Source of the DNA: Chitinophagaceae bacterium UBA4857
GTDB taxonomy: Bacteria > Bacteroidota > Bacteroidia > Chitinophagales > Chitinophagaceae
Length of the DNA: 64,000 nt
Direction of reading: 5' to 3'
Assembly: GCA_002399735.1 (NCBI GenBank)
Contig: DHEF01000001.1
Span: 116,934 to 180,933 of the forward strand
Shown: piece by piece, positions 58,301 through 64,000 of the stretch
Numbering within the stretch: position 1 is the stretch's first letter
Layout: each line of letters opens with the position of its first letter
Notes under the pieces: generated by a model
Told to the model about the DNA's origin: nothing
What the model saw: only the letters and a program-made list of their open reading frames with translations
The model's database searches: none
Position numbers and translations under genes: made by a program

Positions 58301-60227
58301 CGTTTTACAATTTGCTCCGGAAATAAGAGTAGCGGCGCAATTGTTCTGGTTTACTTTGGCCGACGAAGCAAGCGTTAAATTGCAACAGCTAATAACTGCT
58401 GCACATGCTATAGAAACAAGTTTTGCCGGTAACAGGCAGTTTGCTTTTGTACAAAACCAAATTAACCTGTTATTGCAAACGCATAAAGTGGCTTATACAC
58501 AGGTAGATGAAAATTTGTTAAGCCAGTATTTATATCAGGAGTTTGCAATTAATAAACAGTTTACTGCCAGCCAACAAGCCGGTGCTATTAAAAAAGATTT
58601 TCTTTCTTTTTTAAATAAAAATAAACGTGCCGATAACTTTTGGAAAGATGTAAGCCAGGATACATTTGTTATTGACGAAAAATTTTACATTATACAAAAC
58701 TGGGTAGCGGCATTTGTGGCGGCCAACCCAACTTATAATACACATTATATTGATGAAGCTGTTTGTATGTTGTTGTTTAAAGACCATGCATACAAAGAAC
58801 GTGTTGCGGCCGATACGGTGGTTATCTCGGGTTTAAAAGGTACATTCAAAACAATTGTCGATCAGCAATATTCATTATACTATCACGGTTTTATACAAAG
58901 GCTGCAACATTTTGTAACCGTTGCTGTGCCTGCGTTTGCCGCCTTAAATACACTAAAAGAAAACTTAGTAAACAGTTATAAACAAAGTCTGAAAATTGCC
59001 GAGTTTGAACCCAAAGTACTTACATCATTTGTGCGTAATCGTTTAATTAACGAAGTGTATTTTCCCTTAATTGGTGCAAACCTTGCCAAACAAATTGGCG
59101 CAGCCGGCGATGATAAACGTACTGCTCGTATGGGTATGTTGTTATTGGTGTCGCCGCCCGGTTATGGTAAAACAACATTAATGGAGTACCTGGCTAAAAC
59201 CATGGGTTTACATTTTGTAAAAATTAATGGTCCTACAATTGGTCATCAAATAACTTCTATCGATCCGGTGGAAGCAAAAACTTCTGGTGCCAGAGAAGAA
59301 CTCAAAAAAATAAATCTCTCTTTCGAAATGGCCGATAATGTTATGTTGTACGTTGATGATATACAACATTGCAGTCCCGAGTTTTTGCAAAAGTTTATTT
59401 CATTGGCCGATGGCCAGCGTAAGATGGACGGCATATTTGAAGGCGTAAGTAAAACCTATGATTTACGTGGTAAACGTTTTTGCATTGTAATGGCTGGTAA
59501 CCCATATACCGAAAGTGGCGAGCAATTTAAAATTCCCGATATGTTAGCCAATCGTGCCGATGTATATAATCTTGGCGATGTAATTGGCAATATCGATTAT
59601 TTATTCAACCTAAGTTTGATAGAAAATGCTGCCGGCGAAAATAAATACCTGCAACGCATTGTAAATAAAAGTTTCGATGATTTGTATAAACTCATCAACT
59701 ACATCGAAACCAATAGCGATATGTTGCCCGATTTGGAAAGCAATTTTAATTCGCAGGAAGTAGATGATGCCATAGCCGTATTAAAAAGTTTAATTAACAT
59801 TCGCAATATTGTTATAAAAGTAAATGCGCAATACATAGCCAGTGCCGCCATGAAAGACGCATACCGTACCGAACCTGCGTTTAAGTTGCAAGGTTCTTAC
59901 CGTAACATGAACAAGATGGCCGGTAAAGTGGTGCCGTTAATGAACAAGCAGGAGGTGCAAACGCTTATATTGTCGCATTACGAAGGCGAATCGCAAACCC
60001 TTACTTCCGATGCGGAGGCCAATTTATTAAAGTTAAAAGAACTTGCTACTTTAATAAACGAAGATGAGGCGCAACGCTGGGAACAAATAAAACAAGTCTT
60101 TCGTCAAAACAATAAATTTGGCGGGCTCGATCAAGGCGATGCTACCGGTAAAATGTTGGTACAGTTAAGCGATTTTAACGAGCACCTGCAAGCCATTGCC
60201 AATGCTATAAAAAAAGCTGCTAAGTAA
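55386..60227 (+). CDS. giant AAA+ ATPase, 'DNA repair ATPase' (DUF3686) type
   Basis: A 1613-residue protein, by far the largest here. The N-terminal about 450 residues form a repeat-rich beta part (GVARGIIAFGELCIFGYNVHFGL, LYMIFQTSKNPSDCKAFKWL, FIRSVASPNGEDFLYVFYQSG). A helical and coiled-coil middle follows (about 500-900). The C-terminal AAA+ module has Walker A SPPGYGKTT at 1256-1264, Walker B MLYVDDIQH with Asp1324-Asp1325, and sensor VMAGNPYTESGEQFKIPDMLANRADV. The Walker motifs are intact. It lies 266 bp after the flotillin gene. Databases often call this family a DNA-repair ATPase, but the genetic setting suggests a membrane or envelope role. Confidence 0.85.
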   Translation: MAVTEQNITASLDSGTYEIIRNRLNEQKVNLSERLNKLNTARKEIFNTTGFALIANQRITTENNGVARGIIAFGELCIFGYNVHFGLREAIQLSDVFSVYRFTDNHFEPQPLTLINDESFVTDFTNLYKYYRDSIFAKFTRTENYLYMIFQTSKNPSDCKAFKWLIKDGKLHYIDDRSIHEVKRVNQHDFEWIKTGLENRKLGKYPHVSILDKVFIEATNGDITFKIENNTDTGRGIYAEPVSSKDQQLDDAEYHYADLGNLIALKIKPYQEDYRTYIFNVRTKEVVPIKMLLDAGILLPDNQGIIFPNGYYLQNGTHKIFESNISQLDFIRSVASPNGEDFLYVFYQSGSNTYVLMSYNVIMQQVETPIVCNGFTVFNDGKLIYFRTENEAVRHHQVQIWQTPYSAVLTENTAMKDNVLYKIGNKDIVSAMSESQEVIQLLTKEDSYEGLYEDIVKKTGDIIDSYFWIRDAETFELSNPLLQINEIANTAIDEFVKVQTQRQHARDILKAMQARVDDLVLEVKHAVIESLDQLVGLLSKTRQTQGAVIDLLNVKYIDTAAVDELKETLLGYNAQLSQDTINFLLREEALKPYEDKVALQKQAVTGVTKVIDAQVIDEAVKAIGVELEMLIGILNSLKIDDTTQTTRIIEKISVIFSSLNEVKADLQRTITSLRSKEATGEFHAQLTLLEQSIVNFLDLSTSPEKCEDCLTKISVQVEELESRFADFDEFVLKIADKRDEVIKAFSSKREMLVAQINKRTTSLEQIGLRILKNIENKAQTFDNKESIYAFFSTDLMIDKVRNLVDELKTLGDVGKAENLENLVKVAQEEALRQLKDKTELFVDGQNIISLGNYKFTVNKQALNLTIVRRNEKLFYHLIGTAFYKEVENDLLYQHKDSWEQEIISENREVYRSEYLAYQAFQESFLHNNTWNYEAFITERTEKDYAAGYLKGVHNADALLIYKQLQNLKDELGVLQFAPEIRVAAQLFWFTLADEASVKLQQLITAAHAIETSFAGNRQFAFVQNQINLLLQTHKVAYTQVDENLLSQYLYQEFAINKQFTASQQAGAIKKDFLSFLNKNKRADNFWKDVSQDTFVIDEKFYIIQNWVAAFVAANPTYNTHYIDEAVCMLLFKDHAYKERVAADTVVISGLKGTFKTIVDQQYSLYYHGFIQRLQHFVTVAVPAFAALNTLKENLVNSYKQSLKIAEFEPKVLTSFVRNRLINEVYFPLIGANLAKQIGAAGDDKRTARMGMLLLVSPPGYGKTTLMEYLAKTMGLHFVKINGPTIGHQITSIDPVEAKTSGAREELKKINLSFEMADNVMLYVDDIQHCSPEFLQKFISLADGQRKMDGIFEGVSKTYDLRGKRFCIVMAGNPYTESGEQFKIPDMLANRADVYNLGDVIGNIDYLFNLSLIENAAGENKYLQRIVNKSFDDLYKLINYIETNSDMLPDLESNFNSQEVDDAIAVLKSLINIRNIVIKVNAQYIASAAMKDAYRTEPAFKLQGSYRNMNKMAGKVVPLMNKQEVQTLILSHYEGESQTLTSDAEANLLKLKELATLINEDEAQRWEQIKQVFRQNNKFGGLDQGDATGKMLVQLSDFNEHLQAIANAIKKAAK

Positions 60228-60267
60228 TACGCTTAAAACTCAAAACTTACAACTTATAACTTACTAT

Positions 60268-60420
60268 GGGGTGCCCCTGTGTTAGTAAAACTTCGGCTCC
60301 TGCGTCGCCTTGTTTTGCTAACACAGGGTCGGGCTGCTACGGGGTACGCTTCGCTTCCGTACTACGGCTATCGCCTTCGTACCGGCTCGTTCCTCGCCGC
60401 CCTCCGTATCCCTCATCCAA
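60268..60420 (+). repeat. family B structured repeat, copy 4
   Basis: GGGGTGCCCC, stem CCCTGTGTTAGTAAAAC (60275-60291) with GTTTTGCTAACACAGGG (60312-60328; 16 of 17), then GGGTCGGGCT and a second GC-rich hairpin ending TATCCCTCATCC. Same order of parts as copy 1 but a different stem sequence. It lies in the 285-bp gap 60228-60512. Confidence 0.7.
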
Positions 60421-60512
60421 CCTATGCAAGAGTCTTGTAATGATGTAAATTTTTATGGTGTTAGTAATAGTGTATTGTTTAGTTCATTAATTTTGAGGCC
60501 TAACCTATTAAA

Positions 60513-60958
60513 ATGATAAAAACACTTCTTCCTTTAGTGGCAGTTGCGGCCATACTGCTGTCCTGCTGTCCTGCGGTCAAACAGAAAATAAACCTGCTTC
60601 ACCAGTTAAAAGCAACCCTGACAGCCTTACTGCCTCCAATACTCAACAAACAAATACTGTCAATCTCGATCGGGCCATGGATAGTATTCCTCGTTTTTCC
60701 TCTGCCGAAACACAAAAGTTTGTAGATGAATATGTAGGCTTTCTTAAAAACAGTTTTAAAGAGTTGCAAAACAGTAACATAAACGGCGATCCTGAAAAGG
60801 CCAAGGCCATAGCAATGGAGCAGTATAAAAAATACGAACCATGGAAGGCAAAAGTACAGGCGGCTGTAGCGGCCATGTCTCCGGAAGATAAAGCCTTATG
60901 GAATAGTTACAGCGAAAAAATGGCAAGAAAGTTGGTGGTAACTCAGCCTGTACAATAA
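60513..60958 (+). pseudogene. frameshifted lipoprotein gene (8-bp duplication at the lipobox)
   Basis: The signal sequence MIKTLLPLVAVAAILLSC is read in one frame, while the mature domain (GQTENKPASPVKSNPD, later AMDSIPRFSSAETQKFVDEYVGF and AAMSPEDKALWNSYSEKM) is in another. A tandem CTGTCCTG CTGTCCTG at 60558-60573 explains the break; removing one 8-bp copy restores a continuous 145-residue lipoprotein with lipobox ILLSCG. The internal ATG at 60677 could give a cytosolic fragment only. The mature part is of unknown function. It could be a real mutation, phase variation, or a sequencing error. It lies 46 bp before another small lipoprotein gene. Confidence 0.78.
60558..60573 (+). repeat. 8-bp tandem duplication at the lipobox
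   Basis: Two copies of CTGTCCTG in direct tandem, within the codons of the lipoprotein cleavage site. This is the cause of the frameshift. Confidence 0.85.
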
Positions 60959-61004
60959 ATTAAACAAACAACCATATTTTAAATATCAAAATCAAAAAAA
61001 GCAA

Positions 61005-61484
61005 ATGAAAAAGTTATTATTGAATGTTGCCATAGCCGGTGTTTTATTGCTGGCAGCTTGTAAAAGCAGTACCGTAAATTATAATGATACTGTTGTTAAT
61101 CTGTATGCAAAATATACTACCGAGTTGCAAAGTCTTGCAAGTAATGTAGAAAATGCAGCCGATGCAGCTGCAAAAAAAGCAGCAATAGATCGTTTAAGTT
61201 TTATTACAGATAGCTGTACAAAAGTAATGAACGACTTAAAACCCAGCGATGATGCGCAAAAGTTTCATACTTCTGTTACCGATTTATATGCAACGGTTAA
61301 ATCTGATTTTATACCTGCTTATACAAAATTATTGACAATAGAAAAGCCTGAAGAAAATGTAGAGGCTTACAATGGGGTTATAGAAGACGTAAACAAAGCT
61401 TCTCAAAAAATTACTGATTTGGAATCAAAAGCAATGACCGCTCAACGTGAGTTTGCAGCCAAAACAAATACCCGTTTACAATAA
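61005..61484 (+). CDS. small helical lipoprotein
   Basis: A 159-residue predicted lipoprotein: MKKLLLNVAIAGVLLLAACKSS with lipobox LLAAC. The mature part is nearly all alpha-helical (NLYAKYTTELQSLASNVENAADAAAKKAAIDRL, FHTSVTDLYATVKSDFIPAYTKLL, DVNKASQKITDLESKAMTAQREFAAKT). It resembles LIC_11966-type surface lipoproteins by layout. Function is unknown. A strong terminator follows 18 bp after the stop codon. Confidence 0.8.
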   Translation: MKKLLLNVAIAGVLLLAACKSSTVNYNDTVVNLYAKYTTELQSLASNVENAADAAAKKAAIDRLSFITDSCTKVMNDLKPSDDAQKFHTSVTDLYATVKSDFIPAYTKLLTIEKPEENVEAYNGVIEDVNKASQKITDLESKAMTAQREFAAKTNTRLQ

Positions 61485-61502
61485 TTAGAAACTACTTTTT
61501 TT

Positions 61503-61532
61503 AAGCCCACCTAGTAAAAGGTGGGCTTTTTT
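61503..61532 (+). terminator. intrinsic terminator after the helical lipoprotein gene
   Basis: AAGCCCACC (61503-61511) with GGTGGGCTT (61520-61528), 8-base loop, then TTTT. The upstream A/T bases allow some bidirectional use. Confidence 0.88.
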
Positions 61533-61637
61533 GTGTTGTCAAAAAAATCAGCCTAATTTTTATAAATTTTATTTTCTTGTCCTATGGCAAGTGTAGTAAA
61601 CATTTATAAAAATAATTTTGGTTTTAAACAACGCAAC

Positions 61638-62027
61638 ATGGAAAATAAAAAGTTTAACCCCGTAGGCTGGTTCGAAATTTATGTAAACGATATGGATCGG
61701 GCAGCAAAATTTTACGAGCAGGTATTTAATATACAAATGCAGGATATGCCAGCACCTCCTGATAATAATATTCAAATGAAAGCTTTTCCTGGTGAAATGG
61801 AAAACGCCGGAGCCAGCGGTACTTTGGTAAAAATGGAAGGCGCTATTATTGGCAGTGGCGGAACACTTATTTATTTCGGTTGTGAAGACTGTGCTATTGA
61901 GGAAAGCAGGGCTGTAGCAGCAGGTGGTAAAATATGTCAACCTAAAATGGCCATTGGCGATTATGGTTTTTGTTCCATTGTTGGCGATACAGAAGGTAAC
62001 ACGATTGGATTACACTCAATGAAATAA
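61638..62027 (+). CDS. VOC-family (glyoxalase-like) protein
   Basis: A single-domain vicinal-oxygen-chelate protein. The start at MENKKFNPVGWFEIYVND (61638, 129 residues) is preferred; an upstream ATG at 61584 adds 18 residues before the domain. Visible are the VOC halves NPVGWFEIYVNDMDRAAKFYEQVFN and GGTLIYFGCEDCAIEESRAVAAGGKI, ending with FCSIVGDTEGNTIGLHS, which supplies the Glu-type metal ligand region. It is related to antibiotic-resistance or unknown-substrate VOC proteins. A second VOC gene follows after 32 bp. Confidence 0.85.
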   Translation: MENKKFNPVGWFEIYVNDMDRAAKFYEQVFNIQMQDMPAPPDNNIQMKAFPGEMENAGASGTLVKMEGAIIGSGGTLIYFGCEDCAIEESRAVAAGGKICQPKMAIGDYGFCSIVGDTEGNTIGLHSMK

Positions 62028-62059
62028 ACAAATACTCACTAAAAATAAAACATACAACT

Positions 62060-62494
62060 ATGCCTAAATTAAATCCTTATTTAAATTTTGATGGTAAAGC
62101 AGAAGAAGCGTTTACTTTTTACAAGTCAATTTTTGGCGGTGAATTCTTGGGTGAAATATATAAAATGGGTAATGCACCGGGCACCGAAGGCCTTTCTGAA
62201 GAAGAAAAAAATCGTGTAATGCATATTGCATTACCTGTTGGTAATGACCTGTTGATGGCTTCTGATATTGTGCCGTCCATGAATCAGCAATTAAAACTGG
62301 GAAACAATAACTATGTTTCTATTTTCCCTGATTCGAGAGAACAAGCGGATGCTTTTTTTAAAGGCTTGGCTGAAGGTGGTGTAATAGAAATGCCGATGGA
62401 AGATCAGTTTTGGGGTGATTATTTTGGATCCCTTGTTGATAAATACGGTGTGTGCTGGATGGTTAATTTTAACGAGGCCAATAAAACAAACTAA
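62060..62494 (+). CDS. PhnB-like VOC protein
   Basis: A 144-residue member of the PhnB group of VOC proteins: MPKLNPYLNFDGKAEEAFTFYKSIFGGEF, RVMHIALPVGNDLLMASDIVPSM, NNYVSIFPDSREQADAFFKGLAEGGVIEMPMEDQFWGDYFGSLVDKYGVCWMVNF. The GDYFGSLVDKYGVCW end is typical. The substrate is unknown; the old link to demethylubiquinone methyltransferase is only naming. It is part of a run of small enzymes (VOC, VOC, SRPBCC, SRPBCC), likely cotranscribed. Confidence 0.9.
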   Translation: MPKLNPYLNFDGKAEEAFTFYKSIFGGEFLGEIYKMGNAPGTEGLSEEEKNRVMHIALPVGNDLLMASDIVPSMNQQLKLGNNNYVSIFPDSREQADAFFKGLAEGGVIEMPMEDQFWGDYFGSLVDKYGVCWMVNFNEANKTN

Positions 62495-62529
62495 CTGTAA
62501 CGCACAGGTTAATTTTTTAAAATGTAGTA

Positions 62530-63018
62530 ATGAATACCTATAATTTTTCTATAGATATTACCACCCACAAAAGTGCCGAAGCGGTTTTTAATGCTATCAA
62601 CAACGTTAACCACTGGTGGTCGCAGGAAATAACCGGTAACTCGCAAAACGTTAATGATGAGTTTTTTTACCATTATCGGGATATCCATTCCTCTCATATA
62701 CGTGTTGTGGAAAGTATTGTTAATAAAAAAGTTGTTTGGTTGGTATTGGATAATTTTTTTAGATTTACTAACGACGAAACAGAATGGAAAGGAACTACTG
62801 TTGTTTTTGACATTGAACAGCAAGATGATAAAACAATACTACATTTTACCCACGTAGGGTTGGTACCGGAATATGAATGTTATAATGCATGTAAAGATGG
62901 ATGGGCCAACTTTATTGGCGATAGCCTGTATAACCTGATTGAAACAGGGCAAGGTAAGCCCAACCCTATTGAGGGTGGCTTTAATGAGCAAAATGTAAAA
63001 AGATGGAACTTACAATAA
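62530..63018 (+). CDS. SRPBCC (AHSA1-like) protein
   Basis: A 162-residue START/Bet v1-like protein of the activator of Hsp90 ATPase 1-like type: YNFSIDITTHKSAEAVFNAINNVNHWWSQEITG, FRFTNDETEWKGTTVVFDIEQQDDKTILHFTHVGL and the C-terminal helix CKDGWANFIGDSLYNLIETGQG. It probably binds a hydrophobic ligand; no enzymatic residue is evident. It lies 35 bp after the PhnB-like gene. Confidence 0.88.
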   Translation: MNTYNFSIDITTHKSAEAVFNAINNVNHWWSQEITGNSQNVNDEFFYHYRDIHSSHIRVVESIVNKKVVWLVLDNFFRFTNDETEWKGTTVVFDIEQQDDKTILHFTHVGLVPEYECYNACKDGWANFIGDSLYNLIETGQGKPNPIEGGFNEQNVKRWNLQ

Positions 63019-63076
63019 TCCTAAAGTCGTTATTCATTATTAGCTCAAAATTTACCATTTATAAAACTACCAAAAC

Positions 63077-63595
63077 ATGAAAATTTTAAAAGGAGTGCTG
63101 ATAGGCATATTGGCCTTGGTTGTAATTATTTTAATTGTTGCAGCTATTTTACCTAAAACCTTTAGTTCCGAAAGGCAAATAGTAATTAACAAGCCCCGCA
63201 GTGAAGTATTTGAGTACATTAAATATGTAAAAAACCAGGACAATTATGGGGTATGGCAATTGTCGGAACCTGATTTGAAGAAAACGTATGAAGGTACTGA
63301 CGGTACTGTTGGATTTAAATACTCCTGGGATGGCAAAAAGCTGGGTAAAGGTTCTCAGACGATCAGTAATATTGTAGAAGGCGAAAGGATGGAAACAAAA
63401 CTGGATTTTGGTTTTGGTGACCCGGCTACCTCACATTTAATTACGAAAGATGCAGGAGCAGGCCAGACAACAGTAATATGGGGGCTTTCCGGTAAATCGC
63501 CTTACCCCTTAAACATTATGAGTTTGTTTTTTGATGTAGGTGATGATTTTGAAAAAGGATTAGCTAACCTGAAAGCAGTGTTGGAAAAACAATAA
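63077..63595 (+). CDS. SRPBCC polyketide-cyclase-like protein with membrane anchor
   Basis: A 172-residue protein: an N-terminal membrane helix MKILKGVLIGILALVVIILIVAAIL and a SRPBCC domain (about 35-170: FSSERQIVINKPRSEVFEYIKYVKN, VGFKYSWDGKKLGKGSQTISNI, TKDAGAGQTTVIWGLSGKSPYPLNIMSLFFD). The domain probably faces the periplasm. It is the second SRPBCC gene in a row. A perfect terminator follows. Confidence 0.87.
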   Translation: MKILKGVLIGILALVVIILIVAAILPKTFSSERQIVINKPRSEVFEYIKYVKNQDNYGVWQLSEPDLKKTYEGTDGTVGFKYSWDGKKLGKGSQTISNIVEGERMETKLDFGFGDPATSHLITKDAGAGQTTVIWGLSGKSPYPLNIMSLFFDVGDDFEKGLANLKAVLEKQ

Positions 63596-63613
63596 TTAAG
63601 TATGAAATTTTAT

Positions 63614-63655
63614 AAATGGCTTTTATTGCAGGAATGTAATAAAAGCCATTTTTTA
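63614..63655 (+). terminator. intrinsic terminator after the SRPBCC gene
   Basis: AAATGGCTTTTATT (63614-63627) with AATAAAAGCCATTT (63638-63651), perfect 14-bp stem, then TTTAT. It ends the VOC/SRPBCC unit. Confidence 0.88.
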
Positions 63656-63726
63656 TAGAAGCTTGCTCAAGTAAGGCTAAAACAAAACATAAAATATCTT
63701 TTACATTCGGCATCTTTGCATGCTTT

Positions 63727-64000
63727 ATGAATAAAAAGGTAATAAGCTGGGGTATATTTATACTACTCTGTTTTATATGGGGTAGCTCGTTTATTTTAAT
63801 GAAGGTGATAAGGGAAGGCCTTACTGCGCCACAAACGGCTGCGTTGCGCATTTTTTCAGCCAGTATAGTTTTTGTGCCTTTTGCTTTTGTACATATTTTT
63901 AAAATACCACACAATAAACGTGTATTGGCAGGTGTAACCGGAATTTTTGGTAATTTTTTACCGGCTTTTTGTTTTGCTTATGGCATTATGAAAATAGATA
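63727..64000 (+). CDS. EamA/DMT-family transporter, 3' end outside the window
   Basis: The first about 91 residues of a drug/metabolite transporter: MNKKVISWGIFILLCFIWGSSFILMKV, then GLTAPQTAALRIFSASIVFVPFAF and GVTGIFGNFLPAFCFAYGIMKID, the EamA pattern of short helices with WGSSF. The full protein would have about ten helices. Substrate unknown. It has its own start after a terminator. Confidence 0.88.
   Translation, partial: MNKKVISWGIFILLCFIWGSSFILMKVIREGLTAPQTAALRIFSASIVFVPFAFVHIFKIPHNKRVLAGVTGIFGNFLPAFCFAYGIMKID

Noticed and set aside
1957..60420. Integron attC sites
   Set aside because: Family B hairpins are long and paired, but there are no GTTRRRY-type core sites or cassette-array layout, and no integrase in the window.
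60677..60958. Independent 93-residue gene starting at 60677
   Set aside because: It lacks a signal peptide and its frame continues upstream to a lipobox broken by an 8-bp duplication, so it is better read as part of a frameshifted lipoprotein.
1..64000. tRNA, rRNA, tmRNA or riboswitch
   Set aside because: Reading the gaps by eye gave no cloverleaf-like T-arm sequences or known riboswitch cores; a covariance-model scan would be decisive.

Overview
The window is a 64 kb piece of a low-GC Bacteroidota chromosome, most likely from the family Chitinophagaceae or a close relative. The family is inferred from gene content, not from a marker-gene tree. Supporting signs are a type IX secretion (type B) sorting domain, an OmpA protein with thrombospondin type 3 repeats, a DAHP synthase-chorismate mutase fusion, a MoxR/VWA pair with GLRGQAKT in the P-loop, promoters of the TTTG-N17-23-TAnnTTTG type, and almost no strong Shine-Dalgarno sites. 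No rRNA, tRNA, CRISPR array, insertion sequence or prophage was seen.

Layout. 1-5.6 kb: aromatic amino-acid operon (tyrA partial, DAHP synthase/chorismate mutase, aroB, aroA, aroC). 5.7-10.6 kb: two small proteins, a VanX-like dipeptidase, an L,D-transpeptidase and an OmpA-family protein. 10.9-16 kb, minus strand: MoxR ATPase plus VWA partner, an RRM protein, an M28 peptidase. 16.3-26 kb: folC, an SDR, a TonB-like protein, a T9SS cargo, a thioesterase, then rdgB-ECF sigma-anti-sigma. 26-32 kb: bestrophin, an AbiE-type toxin-antitoxin pair with palindromic operators, and an AraC regulator next to a lipoprotein hydrolase and an outer-membrane protein. 32-48 kb: ilvE, rpsL-rpsG, MazG/BrkB, a DUF559 nuclease flanked by inverted GC-rich hairpins, NUDIX/DinB, an ABC ATPase/FKBP pair, fbp, lysC, MtfA-like, an L,D-transpeptidase fused to a TonB-C-like domain, hppD. 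48.5-60 kb: glyS, then the most striking locus. 60-64 kb: small lipoproteins (one frameshifted), VOC and SRPBCC proteins, and a partial EamA transporter.

The most interesting locus is 50146-60227. A divergent XRE regulator faces a five-gene set: CesT/YbjN-like small protein, PspA/IM30, a YqiJ-like OB-fold membrane protein, a flotillin, and a 1613-residue protein with a C-terminal AAA+ domain. A perfect 10-bp dyad lies between the two transcription units and overlaps the -33 boxes of both divergent promoters. This looks like a self-regulated membrane-stress module that joins PspA, flotillin and a giant AAA+ ATPase.

The intergenic DNA is unusually structured. About 16 copies of a 75-115 bp repeat with the core TTGCGTCGCAC occur (family A). 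Four larger hairpin-rich elements share an architecture but have different stem sequences (family B). GC-rich mini-hairpins sit beside the DUF559 gene and inside two family A copies (family C). Several stuttering low-complexity tracts also recur. These repeats were aligned by eye only.
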